NCBI GenBank assembly: GCA_003550325.1
Contig: QKWP01000371.1
Location: 224,605-288,604, forward strand
Source of the DNA: Gigaspora rosea
Taxonomy: Eukaryota; Glomeromycota; Glomeromycetes; Diversisporales; Gigasporaceae
Direction: 5' to 3'
Length of the DNA: 64,000 nt
Every line of letters begins with the position of its first letter. Position 1 is the first letter of the stretch. The position numbers and the translations under genes are program-made. Shown here in pieces: positions 34,225-46,907 of this stretch. The notes beneath the pieces are model-generated. The model was not told the origin of the DNA. It saw only the letters and a program-made list of their open reading frames with translations, and made no database searches.

Positions 34225-35390
34225 TCTTACCCTATACTACTAATCCTAATCTACGGCTTTAATCTGTATAAATGGCTCAGGTTTTGTAGTTGAATCGGCA
34301 TAGGATTTGGTATGGGTAATGAATGTAAATTCAAGTGCCACCACGATAACAATGTGGATTAGCTATTAAAACATAAATTCACATAAGTAATCAATATAAA
34401 ATGAACAAGCGAACTGCATATGAAGCAAAATTTTTTTTGTTAAGATAAACAAGATGGTTTGCACATTAATCATATTTGTAACTATACTATCACTAACACT
34501 TTGGCCTATTTTTATCGAATGAAAGGCTATGAGGTTCTGATGCCGATTGGTTGAGATACTTTTGGTTTACTGGCCGGGCAATAGTGATACAAACTAATAA
34601 TCATCTCGCCACTTGCACCCAAAAATAAATTGCCAATTTTAAGAAGCAATTATTAAGAATAGAGCTTCATTAGTGAAATCATGAGATATTGCTCTTTTTT
34701 CAAAAAAAATCCTTTACTAACCTTTTACTTTCCACGAAATGAGACAACACATATACGTATATACATACGTATCTTACCCTATACCACTAACTCTAATCTA
34801 CAGCTTTAATCCATATAAATGGCTCAGGTTTTGCAATCAACTCGGTGGCACAGGTAATGAACATAAAGTCAAGTGCTACTGCGATAATGATGTGGATTAC
34901 GGTAGCTATTAAAACATAAGTAATCAATATAAGATGAACAAGCTAACTATATATGAAGCAAAATTTTTTTTGTTAAGACACACAAGCTTCATCAGTGAAA
35001 TAAAAAAAAATATTCTTTACTGACCTTTCACTCTCCACGAAACGAGCCAGCACAAAATCATACATATCTTACCCTATACCAATAACCCTAATCTACGGCT
35101 TTAATCCGTATAAATGCCTCAGGCTTTGCAGTCGAATCAGCACAGAATTTGGCACGGGTAATGAACGTAAATTCAAGTGCTACTGCGATAACAATATGGA
35201 TTAGCTATTAAAACATAAATACACATAAGTAATCAATATAAAATGAACAAGATAACTACATATGAAGCAAAATTTTTTTGTTAAGACTTCATCAGTGAAA
35301 TCATGAGATATTGGTTTTTTTTAAAAAAAATATCCTTTACTGACTTTTGCTCTCCACGAAATGAGCCAACACATACATATACGTGTTATC
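34225..35390 (+). repeat. Tandem array, three units of about 290 bp
   Basis: Units begin ATCTTACCCTATAC at about 34225, 34770 and 35058. They share CTTTAATC.GTATAAATG, GATTAGCTATTAAAACATAA, a TATGAAGCAAAATTTTTTT block and CTCCACGAAACGAGCC. The first unit is about 250 bp longer because of an insert around 34455-34665. Confidence 0.85.
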
Positions 35391-35855
35391 TGAACATGCC
35401 ATTTCATATGACACCCTTTGCCATAATGTCTGCCATTTTTACCATGCTATTCCGTAAAACGTTCCTGTGCATGCCACAAGATCTGTGCCATTTTGAGCCT
35501 AACCCGTACCACTTTTTTTACAGGAAAACGGCACAAACGAAAGAGAAAACCAACAACCTGAACGAAACAAAACAAGTGGTCAGTAGTTATTAAGAAAATG
35601 ACAACAAGATAAAGGTGCCAGCATCCGAAAACGACAACACCGAACGACGACACCTAAAAATAATGATATATAAAAACGACGACACCAAATAATAACATTA
35701 TCAAACGAACAGCGACACCAAAGAACGACAATATCAACGAACAACGACAAGGAAAGTAAAAGAATCAATGCTATATATATAAAAAAAAACCACTAAATTA
35801 GAAAAATTATTAAAAAGAAAAAAAAAATAGATGTAAACAAAAAAATATATATATA
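35391..35855. other. Gene-free, with cryptic ACGAC repeats
   Basis: 35600-35760 is built from AACGACGACACC-like words. Frames of up to 96 codons here lack coding features. Confidence 0.45.
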
Positions 35856-36058
35856 CAGTTGCCTCTCTCTAATCTGAACCTTTCTAACTGAACACTATTA
35901 AACTCACTCTAAACTGAACAAAATTTTCTAGAACATTTGTAAATTTTATTATAAAGTTAGGATAAGCCATATATAACTTTTTGAAAACTAAACTTTTTCA
36001 AATTTTTACATAGTAAAAAAAAGCAGCCCCAGCAGTTTGGATTAGAAAGAGTTGACTA
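35856..36058. mobile_element. TA-flanked MITE (Tigger-like ends)
   Basis: CAGTTGCCTCTCTCTAATCT on the left and the inverse of AGATT-like ATTAGAAAGAGTTGACTA on the right agree at most positions. TA on both sides; AT-rich interior. Confidence 0.65.
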
Positions 36059-38349
36059 TATATATATGTAGATCATGTAGATCACTGATCTGTATAACAG
36101 GAAAATTCCCCTTGGTTAAACATAGTAATTCTCAAAATAGAATATCTTATAATAAAATTTACAATTGTTTAAAAAATCTGTATTTTTAAGAAAATAATAA
36201 GAAAACATATAATTACAAAAATTAAAATACTTTTAAGGGTAATAACAGATATTACGAAATATCCTAAAAAGGGAGAGGGGTCTCTGATTTTTTTACATTA
36301 GATATATAAATTTATAACAGCTAATCAAATTTTTTTTACATAAAGAGGAGGGGGTAGAGAGTATAGTAAAAAAATATTACGTAATATCTGTTATTACTTT
36401 AACTTAATCTATTAATTTAATTTTAATATTTTAATTACTATTATAATTAAAATTTCTTTTTTTATCTTTTTTAAAATAAAAAAATAAGATTTATTTAGTA
36501 AAATTTAGTAAAAAAATTATTTTACCTTGTTTGAAATACAGATTTGACAAAAAGTAAAAATTATATAGTAAATATAGCACAATAATTTATTGAAATTTGT
36601 TCTATTTCATATCTGAATTACTAATTAAATAAAAAAGTATTAACAAAAAAAAATAATAAATGCAAAAATAAAAAAAATAGCAAATAAATAGAAAAGTAAA
36701 CAAGTTAATTATTGTTATACAACCTATCTGGTCTACTATGAAAATTAAATATAGCATTCCCACTAATTATATTTTAACCATCCAAATCTAGATAAGTCTT
36801 GACTACTCTAGTAGGTTTAGATTGCAGATAATTAGACTGAGCTTCTATTCTTAAATGTAATTTATATGTATTTGTCATCATACAAGTTAAGTTGTTTATA
36901 GATCTCTATAACTTCTTATATAAATTACCAATAAAGATATGAGCAAGGCCTCACCTTAAAAAAAAAAAATTATTGTTATACAACCAGTAATTATTACTAC
37001 TAATTATTTTAAATAAAAATCTAAAAATATTGGTAATACTGTATTTTGTATATTTTTGTATAGTTCAAACCCTTTTTATATATTTAATTTTGCTAATTTA
37101 CTTGTATTTATACAGTATTTAGCCATTTTTAAATTATCATAATATAACTTCTTTTTATCATCTATTTATCTTTTAACTTTTTTAACACTGTATATATATT
37201 TTTTATATTAAATAATTTTAAACTCAATATTAACGCTACAATATCAACTTTTTGATAGCAATATCAGCCAATTATAAACGAATTTTGTAAAAGTATCAAC
37301 ATTTTTAACTAATAAAAGTTTATATGATTTATAATTCCATATTTCCATAACTAAAGTATATTTAATAGAAATTTGATAAATAATTTAGATAAAACCGATT
37401 AAGAACTGATCACACACTGGTCGGTCCTTAATCAGTCCTATTCAAAATAAGAAATGGACGTAGAAAAATAATTTTTCTACAATAGCAGAAGACCGTTTAA
37501 AAAGCTAATTTTCTATAAGATTTCTCACAGAACCAATTATAATCCCTATGCTCAATTAATGATATATCTCGAGAATAGTGACACGTCTCTAGTAAAGGAG
37601 TAATGATTAAAAGTATAGTATTTGTTTGATCTGACTGGACGGGGATCACGTTTGACAATAATAAACCAGCCAATTATATGGATTCCGCTAACTCTCGAAT
37701 TTAATCGAGAGCCTATAAGAATTATGACATTTTCATATATTAACCAAGGGCAATTACTACTAAAAGTTTTCTTCAAGCCATTATAATCATTGACCGTGTA
37801 TTTAACTTTTCCATAAAAGAAAATTCGTGGGCGCGTGCTGAATAATCATTGTGATATATAGCATTATATAAATTAAACATACCTTGACTTTTTGATTGTG
37901 AAATGTGCCATAAATATCCTGTCATTTGGTGCATATTCTAATTAACATTACTACCATTGATAGCGACAACATACTATTCATGAAAGATACATATCGGAAT
38001 TCTTAATGAAATAATTGTTAGGTGCGTGAATACGCAAAGTTTCAATGTTCTGTTTTATAAAATATACAATAATATTAATGATCATTATAATGTACCCTTC
38101 TCCTATATGCAAATAATAAAAGAATCGTTGAAATATGCAAATAAACAAATGCCATTGTGTGGTTATTTCTTATTGAAATTCAAATACACCAAGCATATTA
38201 TAAATATAATAAAGGTACTAATTTAACACGATCAAAAATCAAAATCTGGTGGAGAAATAGATGGCAGATCGGAGATACTACACCCTCATCATCGCCCTCC
38301 GAATAAAACGCCTATACAACATCCATGACAGTCAGAAATAATTGTTTAC
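36059..38349. other. Gene-free AT-rich stretch before VAC8
   Basis: No supported gene. 37395-37432 is a hairpin (GATTAAGAACTGATCA / TGGTCGGTCCTTAATC). A 74-codon minus frame at 37552-37776 contains CTCGATTAAATTCGAG palindromes and matches nothing I know. The last hundred bases are presumably the VAC8 3' region. Confidence 0.4.
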
Positions 38350-41082
38350 TTATCGTTGCAACATAGCCAAAGTTTTTCGGGCCAAAGCTACAATCTCTCC
38401 TTCGTCTGAATCATCGTCATCATCCAAAGGTTCCTCACCATCAGGAGTAACACCATATTCTGCAAGACGATTTATAGCGGACACAATAGTATTCGAAGAT
38501 TTTATATTTGTGAATAACTGTGAATCTATTTGAAAAAAAAATATCATGAAATGTAATTACTATTAATTGACGGTTATTAGTATTTGAAGAAAATAACTAA
38601 CCTCTTCCTTCCAGAAATTGAACAATTGTCCAAATGGCAATATGTTGGAATGTTTTATCTGTACTATCCAAAAAGCGCTGCAAATATCCATGTAGACCAC
38701 CGGCAGGTTGTTCCCAGACTTTAACAAATGGTGTATAATCTTGAACTATAATAGTAATTAGAAATTAACTTTTTTTTTTTTTTTAAAAAAAGGTAATTAT
38801 AGTAGACTTCACGAACCTTTTGACGATAAATTTCCAATAGCAGCAGCACTGTTGCCTTGCACCTCAACACTCGAAGAATTTGTCAAAGGAAGTAATACTT
38901 GACATATATTAAGTTTTAACAGTCGCGGCTTCAATTCATCTATATTAAGATATCATCTGATTAGATACTCGACGATACGGAACAGAAAACTGGAAATAGA
39001 CTTACCGCTTAGCGCCAAAACAGCCACACAAGCGGTCATCTCACTTTGTACACTTATTGGGACACTCAGTACCAATTCACGGACTCGTTCAACAGCTCCT
39101 GCATCCACAATTGCCCTTTTATTTCTTTCAGAGCTAGCAGCTAAATTTCTTAATGTACTAATCGCATGACATTGAATCTCTTCATTTTCTTCATACGCTA
39201 AAAGTTGAATTAATGGAGACAAAAATCCTGCATCGATTATCGGTGATTCATTAAGCGGGTGAATGGATATATTACGAATGCATGCAACCGAAGAGAGAAT
39301 TAGAGGTAGGAAAGATGATTGAAGTAATCGGAGTAATGGCGGTAGTCCACGAGAGCGAACTATTTCAAGTTGATATTTTTCTAAAACAAACAAAAAAAAT
39401 AAAATAAAATAAAATAATAACAAAACAAATGAGTTACGAATCACAACGACAAATGCACAGGCTTCATTTGCTAAATATATATTACCATCAGATGCTAGAT
39501 TTCTCAATGCTAATGCGGCTTGACATTGGACTTTCAATGATGTAGAGTCCATTAACCCAATTAAAGATTGTACAAGCCTTGTTTCAGATGAAGCAAGTTT
39601 CTTTCGATTCATCGCTGAAAAATTTATCGATTTCAATATAGAACGAAAATATAAAATATGTAATCATATGAAGTACATGTCACTCTCGTTAAATCGGTCA
39701 TTTAATTACTGGAAATTATATGAAATTTCATTAAATATGAAATTATAAATATTATAAATCATTAAGTCTTAAATAAACTGGATTTTGTATTTTTTTTATT
39801 GATAGGATAGTCCCTCCGGTTTAGTGAGGGTGACATGTACATTGAATTGAACATACCATCAACAGCGATGTTACTAAGTGCAGTAGTGCAATAATACTGA
39901 ACATCTGTATCTGGTGAATTCAAGAGACTAACTAGAACAGGTATAGCACCAGCATTAACAAGTTGTTGCCTGTTTTCATCTATATATGCAGCAAAGACAT
40001 AAAGAAGACTACCTGTTAAAATAATAATTTAAACGTATAATTTTGATATATCAATAAATTTACCAGAATGCGTCATATTTAACAAAGCCCCCGTTGCATT
40101 CCTTTGAACACGCATATCTTTCGAACGAGCCAAACGTGTAAGTGGAACCAGTGCGCCTGATTTTGCAATCTTTGACTTATTTTCGTCTGCGAATTACACA
40201 TGATCGTAAAATGTGAGACTTAGCATTTTATATATATGATGATATATATAAATTTACCATGTGTCGCTAAATTAGTAATGCATCCTACAGCATTACATTG
40301 AACTTCGACGTTTGGCGATAACATTTGACGAATCAATGGTTCCAATCCACCCATTTGAACTATGAGCAGTTTATTCTCAGCTAAAAGAACGAATAGGAGA
40401 GATAATTACTTGACGAAACGATGTAAGAATTAAGAAAATATAAATCAATTTAAATCCATTATTAAGAATAATTACTGTTTACTGCCAGGTTTCCTAGTGC
40501 TGCCGACGCTGCTCTTTGAACTTCTACATCATGAGATTGAAGTAGATACATGATTGGCTCCATTGTTTCGCGGTCCACTTCCCTGACATCTTCTTGGGAC
40601 GACGGTTTGATTCAGACATGCAAAAAAAAAAAAAAAAAAACAATTAAAATGCATCTTTAAAGAATAACATCAAAATAAGAACAAAAAAAAACCTTTTTCA
40701 GTTATCTCCGCAAAGGCTAATGCTGCAGACCTCTGTAAATCCACATTGTCGGAATATGCTAATGTCGAAAGCGCACGTAATGGATCTCCTTCGAAGAAAT
40801 TGGTATCCGCACGATCTAGAAAACAATAAAAATAACAAATCTAAGAAAACATTTACTAATAATTCCACCGATTGAGAATATAAATAATGCATATACGCCT
40901 TACTTTCTAGATATGTTAGTAAATCAGCCACAGCTTCGCGTTCGTTCTCCAGTAACAAAGGTTCATACAATCCACCCCCCGGCCTCTCTGTAAGATTGTG
41001 AAAACTCAGTAATAGCACCAGTGATCTTATATACAAACATTTACGACATACTTCCGAAAAAACAAGATAGGCAAGCTCCCAT
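38350..41082 (-). CDS. VAC8: Vacuolar armadillo-repeat protein Vac8
   Basis: Vac8 anchors to the vacuole membrane and scaffolds vacuole inheritance, fusion, nucleus-vacuole contact and selective autophagy. Twelve exons (minus strand): 41082-41052, 40987-40904, 40815-40693, 40589-40476, 40380-40258, 40186-40064, 39979-39857, 39614-39486, 39380-39006, 38939-38817, 38745-38602 and 38525-38350. Together they give 555 residues without a break; yeast Vac8 is 578. The start MGACLSC gives Gly2 for myristoylation and Cys4/Cys7 for palmitoylation. The acidic-box [14 protein letters not shown] and about eleven armadillo repeats follow (for example [57 protein letters not shown]). All eleven introns are phase 1 and five exons are exactly 123 nt, one repeat each. 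The short last exon encodes an acidic [10 protein letters not shown] stretch. Intact. Confidence 0.95.
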
Positions 41083-41537
41083 TATATATTTATTCTTTAT
41101 TTTCTAAGTTTTATTTTAAAAGAGTCAGTTGACTAGAGCACAACTAGGACGAGTAGGGAAGTGTAATTGATCTAGGTTATAGAACGCGAATTAAGTAGCA
41201 TGAATCGGTGAAAATCTTGTTATATAAATACTATTAAAATATAAAATTCCTGTCTATTCAACTTAAAGCGCGAAAGGAAGGAATGGGAAGAGCACAGTAC
41301 AACACCGTTGGTAAGTGCGAGAAAAAAAAAGAAAGTTGTTCAGAAAGATAATGTCTTTCACTGTCAAAGAATTACGAAATATGAAACGCCGAGAATTTGT
41401 GTGCAAAAAGCCCGGGTAGCTCAAAGGACTATCGTAACTTTTTACTATTTTTAGATTCTCAAAGTTAATCGTCACGTAACACTTATATCACCTCTCTAAG
41501 TGATATACTCTTCTCCATACCGACAGTCTTTTCAATT
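41083..41537. promoter_or_regulatory. Divergent VAC8/PEX12 intergenic region
   Basis: 455 bp between the two start codons, carrying both promoters. No TATA or named site can be assigned with confidence. A 70-codon frame here (41263-41475) is not supported. Confidence 0.5.
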
Positions 41538-43135
41538 ATGGAGTTTATGAGCGATATTGGTTCTGGTATCGATGCCTATCGACCTTCGATATTTGAACTT
41601 ATTTCACAAGAAAGCATACAGGAAATGATTCAACCCGCTGTTAGATATGTTTTATCAGTAAGTTCTGGTAAAATCAAAAAGGAAAAAAGAAAAAAAAAGC
41701 AATAAGCGATTTTTTTGATTTAGGTTTTTGCGCAAAGATATCCAAGATATTTACTTAGAATAGTAAATCGATTCGATGAATTATATGCTATGATAATGTT
41801 GTTCGTTGAAAAACACTATTTAGAGGAATGGAGTGGGTAAATTTTTTTTTATTTTGTGCTTCAAAAAGGAGAGAAAAAAATAACATGGCCATTTTATAAA
41901 TTCACATATAAAACTCTTAATTAGATGCGTCATTCTTTGAAAATTTTTATGGATTAAAAAGAATAAGGTTTTTAAGATCTAAATTAAATTTGCCTGACGC
42001 AATACCAGATACCAAATTACAAAAGTTAAGGAATATTGACATTTGGAAATCCTTATTTGTGTTGGTAAGATAAAAATTTCACATTTATCAGGTTATGAAA
42101 CATCAATATTTATAAATTTATTGTTCCCTTTAATTTTAGATTTGCATCCCATATGTCAAGGCTAAACTCGATAATTTATATGAAAAAATTAGTGGAGGTG
42201 CTGGTGCGAGATTATTTGGCGGTGCATTTTTTATTAGGGAGAATATCAATGAAAGGCAATTTATTCAGGTTTAAATTTTTTTAAAAAAAAAATTGTGAAA
42301 GTTAATCGGAAAAGAAATGATTAACTATATTTATCATCAGGCTTCTTGTAAAGAACGTATACGCCGCTCTCTATGTCTTGTTTTCAAGTATTTTTACCCG
42401 TGGGCAAATGCTCTATATAATGGGTCGATTTTATTATACAATATCGCTTATATGTATGATAAAACGCCATTTCATACACCTTGGTTAGAACTTATAGGCA
42501 TTCAAATTCGAAGAATGAGCGCAGAAGATTATGTATGTTATTAGATGTGTAGTAATTTTTTTTAGAGTACATTAATGATTAACCATAATGATGTGGCTTT
42601 ATTATTTGTAGCGTGAACATATAAGACATCAAAATCAATCGCGTCATTTGGCCAATTTCCGAGATATGACGAAACTTCAAGTTACTCGTTATATTTTGGC
42701 AATGATTTTTTATCGAGGACTTGATTTTCTTAAAATCTTATTACCGACGTCTATTTTCTTTTTCAAATTTTTGGAATGGTGGTATTCTAGTGAATTCTCG
42801 AAGCGTTCGGGTAGTGGCGATGATATTGACATACAGCCGCCAGACATTATACTGGTAAATTTAAAGCCATTCGTTTATTTTTATCCATCTGAAATTACTA
42901 ATATTATCATAATATTTATTGGTAGCCTGATCCTCAGGGTATTCCACTTCCTGAATCCCCTAACATTTGTCCTCTTTGCGCTTCGCAATTAACGAATCCG
43001 ACTGCGATCTCATCTGGCTATGTCTTTTGTTATACGTGTATATTTCATTACGTTGAAGAATTCGATAGATGTCCCGTTACTATGATAAAGATTAGAACCG
43101 ATGAATTAAGAAAAGTCTACAATTCAGCATCCTAA
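41538..43135 (+). CDS. PEX12: Peroxisome assembly protein 12 (peroxin-12)
   Basis: RING peroxin of the Pex2-Pex10-Pex12 membrane ubiquitin-ligase complex that recycles the PTS1 receptor Pex5. Seven exons: 41538-41657, 41724-41832, 41925-42064, 42140-42268, 42341-42532, 42612-42854 and 42926-43135. They translate to 380 residues in one frame. At exon 2, donor GTGGGT rather than the neighbouring GTAAAT keeps the frame and gives [17 protein letters not shown], the family signature '[11 protein letters not shown]'. A Pex2/Pex12 membrane region fills the first 300 residues. The C-terminal RING has Cys at 326, 329, 346, 349 and 360 ([18 protein letters not shown]) but lacks the full zinc-ligand set, as is normal for Pex12. 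It ends KVYNSAS. Intact. Confidence 0.95.
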
Positions 43136-43598
43136 TGAGTTTAACGATGCTTATTGCTATCATGGTAGTCGGGTCGGGCTTTTAAATACATTTTATATAT
43201 AATTGTGATAACCAAATCCTAAAAGAGTAAGTAATTTGGTAGGTTTCATAGATTTGTAATACATCAAGAGAAAGCACTTTAAACGCTAATTTATCTATCA
43301 TTATTTTATTTCTGTGTTTCAGGATGATATTTCTTTTTTACGTACGTATATAAATATTATATCTAGAATCGAAATTATAAATTTTGATTTGTACGTATAT
43401 TATAATAAAAAACACTATCCTAATATTATCAACCTAAAAATTTTGTTGTTATTATTTTTGTTATTAAGTATACATATTCTTAAAATCAATGGTCAAATGA
43501 ATAAAAGTCACATATAAAAGTTGATTTTTTTTTGATTTTTTTTTTTTTTTGAAATTTTTATATTTGTGATTTAACTGTACATTTAAGGTATGCAGTGA
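43136..43598. other. PEX12 3' region
   Basis: AT-rich, no gene. Poly-T tract around 43525-43552. Confidence 0.4.
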
Positions 43599-43722
43599 TT
43601 ACACCTTCTTTTCAACTTTTTCTTTAACATTAGCAATAAGCTTACCAACATGTGTATCAACATAATATATATAACAAATGACACTATTGTATGGTCTTGT
43701 AGTCACGAAATAGCATGTAAAA
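43599..43722 (-). CDS. Possible terminal exon of an unrecognised gene
   Basis: Minus-strand frame reading FTCYFVTTRPYNSV..., then YYVDTHVGKLIANVKEKVEK and KV before TAA (43599-43601). Composition is protein-like with an amphipathic basic end. Upstream exons are uncertain; a candidate piece MPKIARYKEYHIVNL lies just upstream in another frame (about 43790-43745). No family recognised. Confidence 0.25.
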
Positions 43723-44141
43723 ATGTAAATTCAAACTAGAGATTAACAATGTGGTATTCTTTGTAACGGGCGATCTTTGGCATCCTTGTTTAAAATTAAT
43801 GTCTTAATAGTTTACGATTAGCGTTATAATAATAAACATTGTATTGATATTTATAATCGTCAGTAATGTATAGTCGTCCGTGAAAGCCACTATCGAAACA
43901 GAATAGTTAATTGGGAACTACTTTGGATATACGCATAAGTTTGGGATTTTACTTTATATAATTTTGAAAGTGAGATTGGTTCAGCAATCCTACCGAGAAT
44001 AATATTTTTTGTACAAAATTATGATTTGGACAGCATCAAAAGGAATTTCTTTTTCACAAGAAATTTGCCGATCACTTCCTGAAGGGAATTCGGATTTTAA
44101 GGTGGGTTCTATTCTAATACTATAGTCAAATGGTACGTTAT

Positions 44142-45180
44142 CTATAATGTATTGATATCTTTGTTTGTCATCTTTGAGTTGCTATCAGCGGAAAAGGAAT
44201 GTATTCGATAAATTTTATCCATACCTATTACATTGAAAAGTTTGTAGTGCTTTTTAGCCTTTTCGATTCTCTTCCATAAAAGTGCGCCAGAAATATTTGC
44301 AGGGAGCTGAGCACGAACTTCTTTATTTAAAATTCTAACAGCATTAGATTCCGGATTAATTTGTTTTTTTGATGCTAATTTATTACGTCTTTGAATGAGA
44401 GCTTTACCAAAATTACAATAACAGAAGATTTCTTCTTGGGTTTTACGGTCAGCGAGAAATATAGCATTACAAAGTTTTTCGTATAAAAATGTGAAGCTAG
44501 TATTGCTGGGTTGAGATTCTGTTTCATTCAGGGTTGTAGGTATCACATCACTGTCTGCATTATTATTACTAATAGACGAGCTAGAGTTTTTAGAAACTTC
44601 TGCCATAAATTTCTTTACTTGTTTTTACTAGATTGTGAATTATCTTTATCATATGATAAAGGATCTTGAGATCCAAGCTTCTTTTCTCTATTTTTCTCTC
44701 TTATTATATTACTAACCTTTTCCTTTTCTTTTAGGTCTAGAAATTTATCGATTACTTTATCTTCTGAAGATTTATTTTCTATACAAATTGGTAATGTGGA
44801 GCATTTGACGTGAGCCAGCCTCTATCTGAACCTTTGTCTCCTGACATACGTCGGAATTTGAACTGATATCGGTTATATTAGATGTTCGATACTCTGCTTC
44901 ATCAGATGTGTTATCAGTATACCTATTACCCCTGTTTTGCAAGCTCTGCTCCTTGAATAGTGAGACATCATGTTTCAGTTTAGTGATAAGTTTTTTCCCT
45001 ATCTCTCTGCTCTAGATTCAAGAATCTGGCTTCAACCTCCTCCTTGTCTTGTTTTAATTTCGCATTCTCGGCTACGACTTCGATATTCTTAGCTTCAAGC
45101 TCAGCATACTTCTTTCTAAGTTTGCTAATCTCTACTGTAAGCTTGGTATTTAATTCTCTTAGCGAAACAATTGAAATATT
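44142..45180 (-). pseudogene. Rhizophagus-type multi-copy coiled-coil protein, degenerate
   Basis: The intact C-terminal part (44142-44606, 154 codons if started at ATG 44606) contains EKLCNAIFLADRKTQEEIFC, CNFGKALIQRR and LWKRIEKAKKHYKLF, then IGMDKIYRIHSFSADS. From memory this matches a large family of unknown function in Rhizophagus irregularis, whose members have an N-terminal coiled coil. Upstream on the same strand (45180-44640) a Lys/Glu-rich coiled coil (KLRKKYAELEAKNIEVVAEN) is readable but broken by a frameshift near 44995 and several stops. This is a decayed copy or a shortened gene; expression cannot be judged. Confidence 0.6.
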
Positions 45181-45582
45181 GTGTCAATTCTTTATCGCAG
45201 AGATAAAAATCACGTGATAAAAATCCCTGAACTTAATTCAAGAAGTGTATAATGCCAATAAAAATTCTCGATCATCGTTATCAGCAGAGCTATAAAATAA
45301 ATCCCAAAATCTTTATTAATAAAAAATTTACGCTGTTTACTTCTGATTCATATTAATGATCATATAGCATATCTTGTCGATTATCGCCGGAAAATTAAAT
45401 TATGTTTGTAATACACCCGAAATAGATCCCGAAATAGGTCATGTAACGATTATCCCAGATATAGAACGACACATTATCTTGATCGGGTGATCGTTGTTTA
45501 TATATCCTTACCGGTTTCAGCAATTACTTACCACGCTTCTTTTTTTCGCGAAAATATCGGTTATCCAACATATATTCTTCTT

Positions 45583-46609
45583 ATGTCGCTATTCCGTCAA
45601 GTTGGGAGGTTTCCTCGATCAACATTTCCTAAACTATTTTCCACAAAGACTAGGATTACGGCCAAATCAGCATCAAGCTTCATACCAGATGAAGTTAAAC
45701 TATTGAGAGTGAATGTCCAGCCAGTTTCTTTCGAGGATGTTATCCCTGCCACCGAGGATCCTGGTATGTCTTTACATTAATTAAAACTGACAATTAATTC
45801 ACATATCGTACAGTCACGGTTCCGCCGTGATGTCTCAGACCCAGATTTTAACGTTGAAAAGCTTGATAAAGTCAAATAATCGAGTCAAAACGTTCCTTGA
45901 TAAAATGCATGATGTTGTGATGAATGAAAAAGCGGCCACAGGCACATTGGAGTCTAAAACTGACACATTGGTGGACGATCTGCTTCGTATCGTCGACTTG
46001 AATGACTGGCCCTTAAAGTTGATGTAAGTAATTGTAGGAAAACACTGTTTGTGAGGTGCTTAATTTTACTAAAAGTTTGTATCTATCAAAACCCAGAAAT
46101 CATCCGCTATGTAGATTAGTCATTAAAGAAAACCAATATGTTTCAGCAGACCCCGAATTTGTGATTGCTAATCGAAAATTAAGTATGGTGGCTATAGATG
46201 TCAGAATGTTTAGCATTTGATCTTCTTATTGTTTAATAAACCGTATTGATATCAAAAAACCGTTTAACAGGACAAACATATCAAAAATGTTTGGAAACCA
46301 AGCGGTTTCGGGGAAGCACAAATTGCCGTACAGATTGTTGCCTGCGGAAATGAGAACATACGTGCCACTAGTAAAGAGGAATTTATTAACCAAACCATAT
46401 TTGCTATGCGCGTCATCTCAACGTACGTGACATTTTACAAAGCAGTAATCCCTGCAGAATATTGGCCCGAATTTGATCATGGTCTACCCAAAGAGGCATC
46501 AGTTAACGTTAAAAGATGGCCAGGGGAGAATGGAAAGCAGGAAGGTCTGGATTTAGTAGAACCAGATGGGAGACGAGAAGTGCTGGGAGCATTAACTAAA
46601 ATTCGCTAA
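45583..46609 (+). pseudogene. Lineage-specific multi-copy protein, four exons, frame-broken
   Basis: Exon 1 45583-45763 (MSLFRQVGRFPRSTFPKLFS, then PDEVKLLRVNVQPVSFEDV), exon 2 about 45814-46023, exon 3 46097-46199 (NHPLCRLVIKENQYVSADPE), exon 4 46271-46609 (GFGEAQIAVQIVACGNENIR, later MRVISTYVTFYKAVIPAEYW and ALTKIR). From memory this is a widely copied Rhizophagus family of unknown function. Exons 2-4 join in phase. The exon 1/2 junction is out of phase, and exon 2 begins in frame RFRRDVSDPDFNVEKLDKVK, then must shift by one base at about 45878 to continue SNNRVKTF. The product as written is therefore not made. The basic N-terminus could be a mitochondrial presequence (weak). Confidence 0.6.
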
Positions 46610-46907
46610 TTTCTTCTGCGGAATGAACAATCTGGTACTACAATACAAAATGTGGTGACGAATGATAATACAGACAGTGGTAAAGAAAATTCATCGAGTT
46701 AGTGCGGATTAATTATGCTACTCATGTCATCTGTGAATAGGTCATAGACTTGTATTCGCATCTTTAGACAATTAACATGTATGCCTATAAAATTAATGAA
46801 AGCACGATTTCTTTTTATTGCTTGAACGTTACAAAAAAAATAACGTACATATGGTTCACTTCGTTTTACACGTGGGTAACAAATATAGGGTATTTAAAGT
46901 TTTAAGT

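Noticed and set aside
37552-37776. 74-codon minus frame upstream of nothing recognisable
   Set aside because: It contains palindromic DNA words and has no family resemblance; it is probably chance.
41263-41475. 70-codon minus frame in the VAC8/PEX12 promoter region
   Set aside because: It sits wholly between two divergent starts with no domain or conserved feature.
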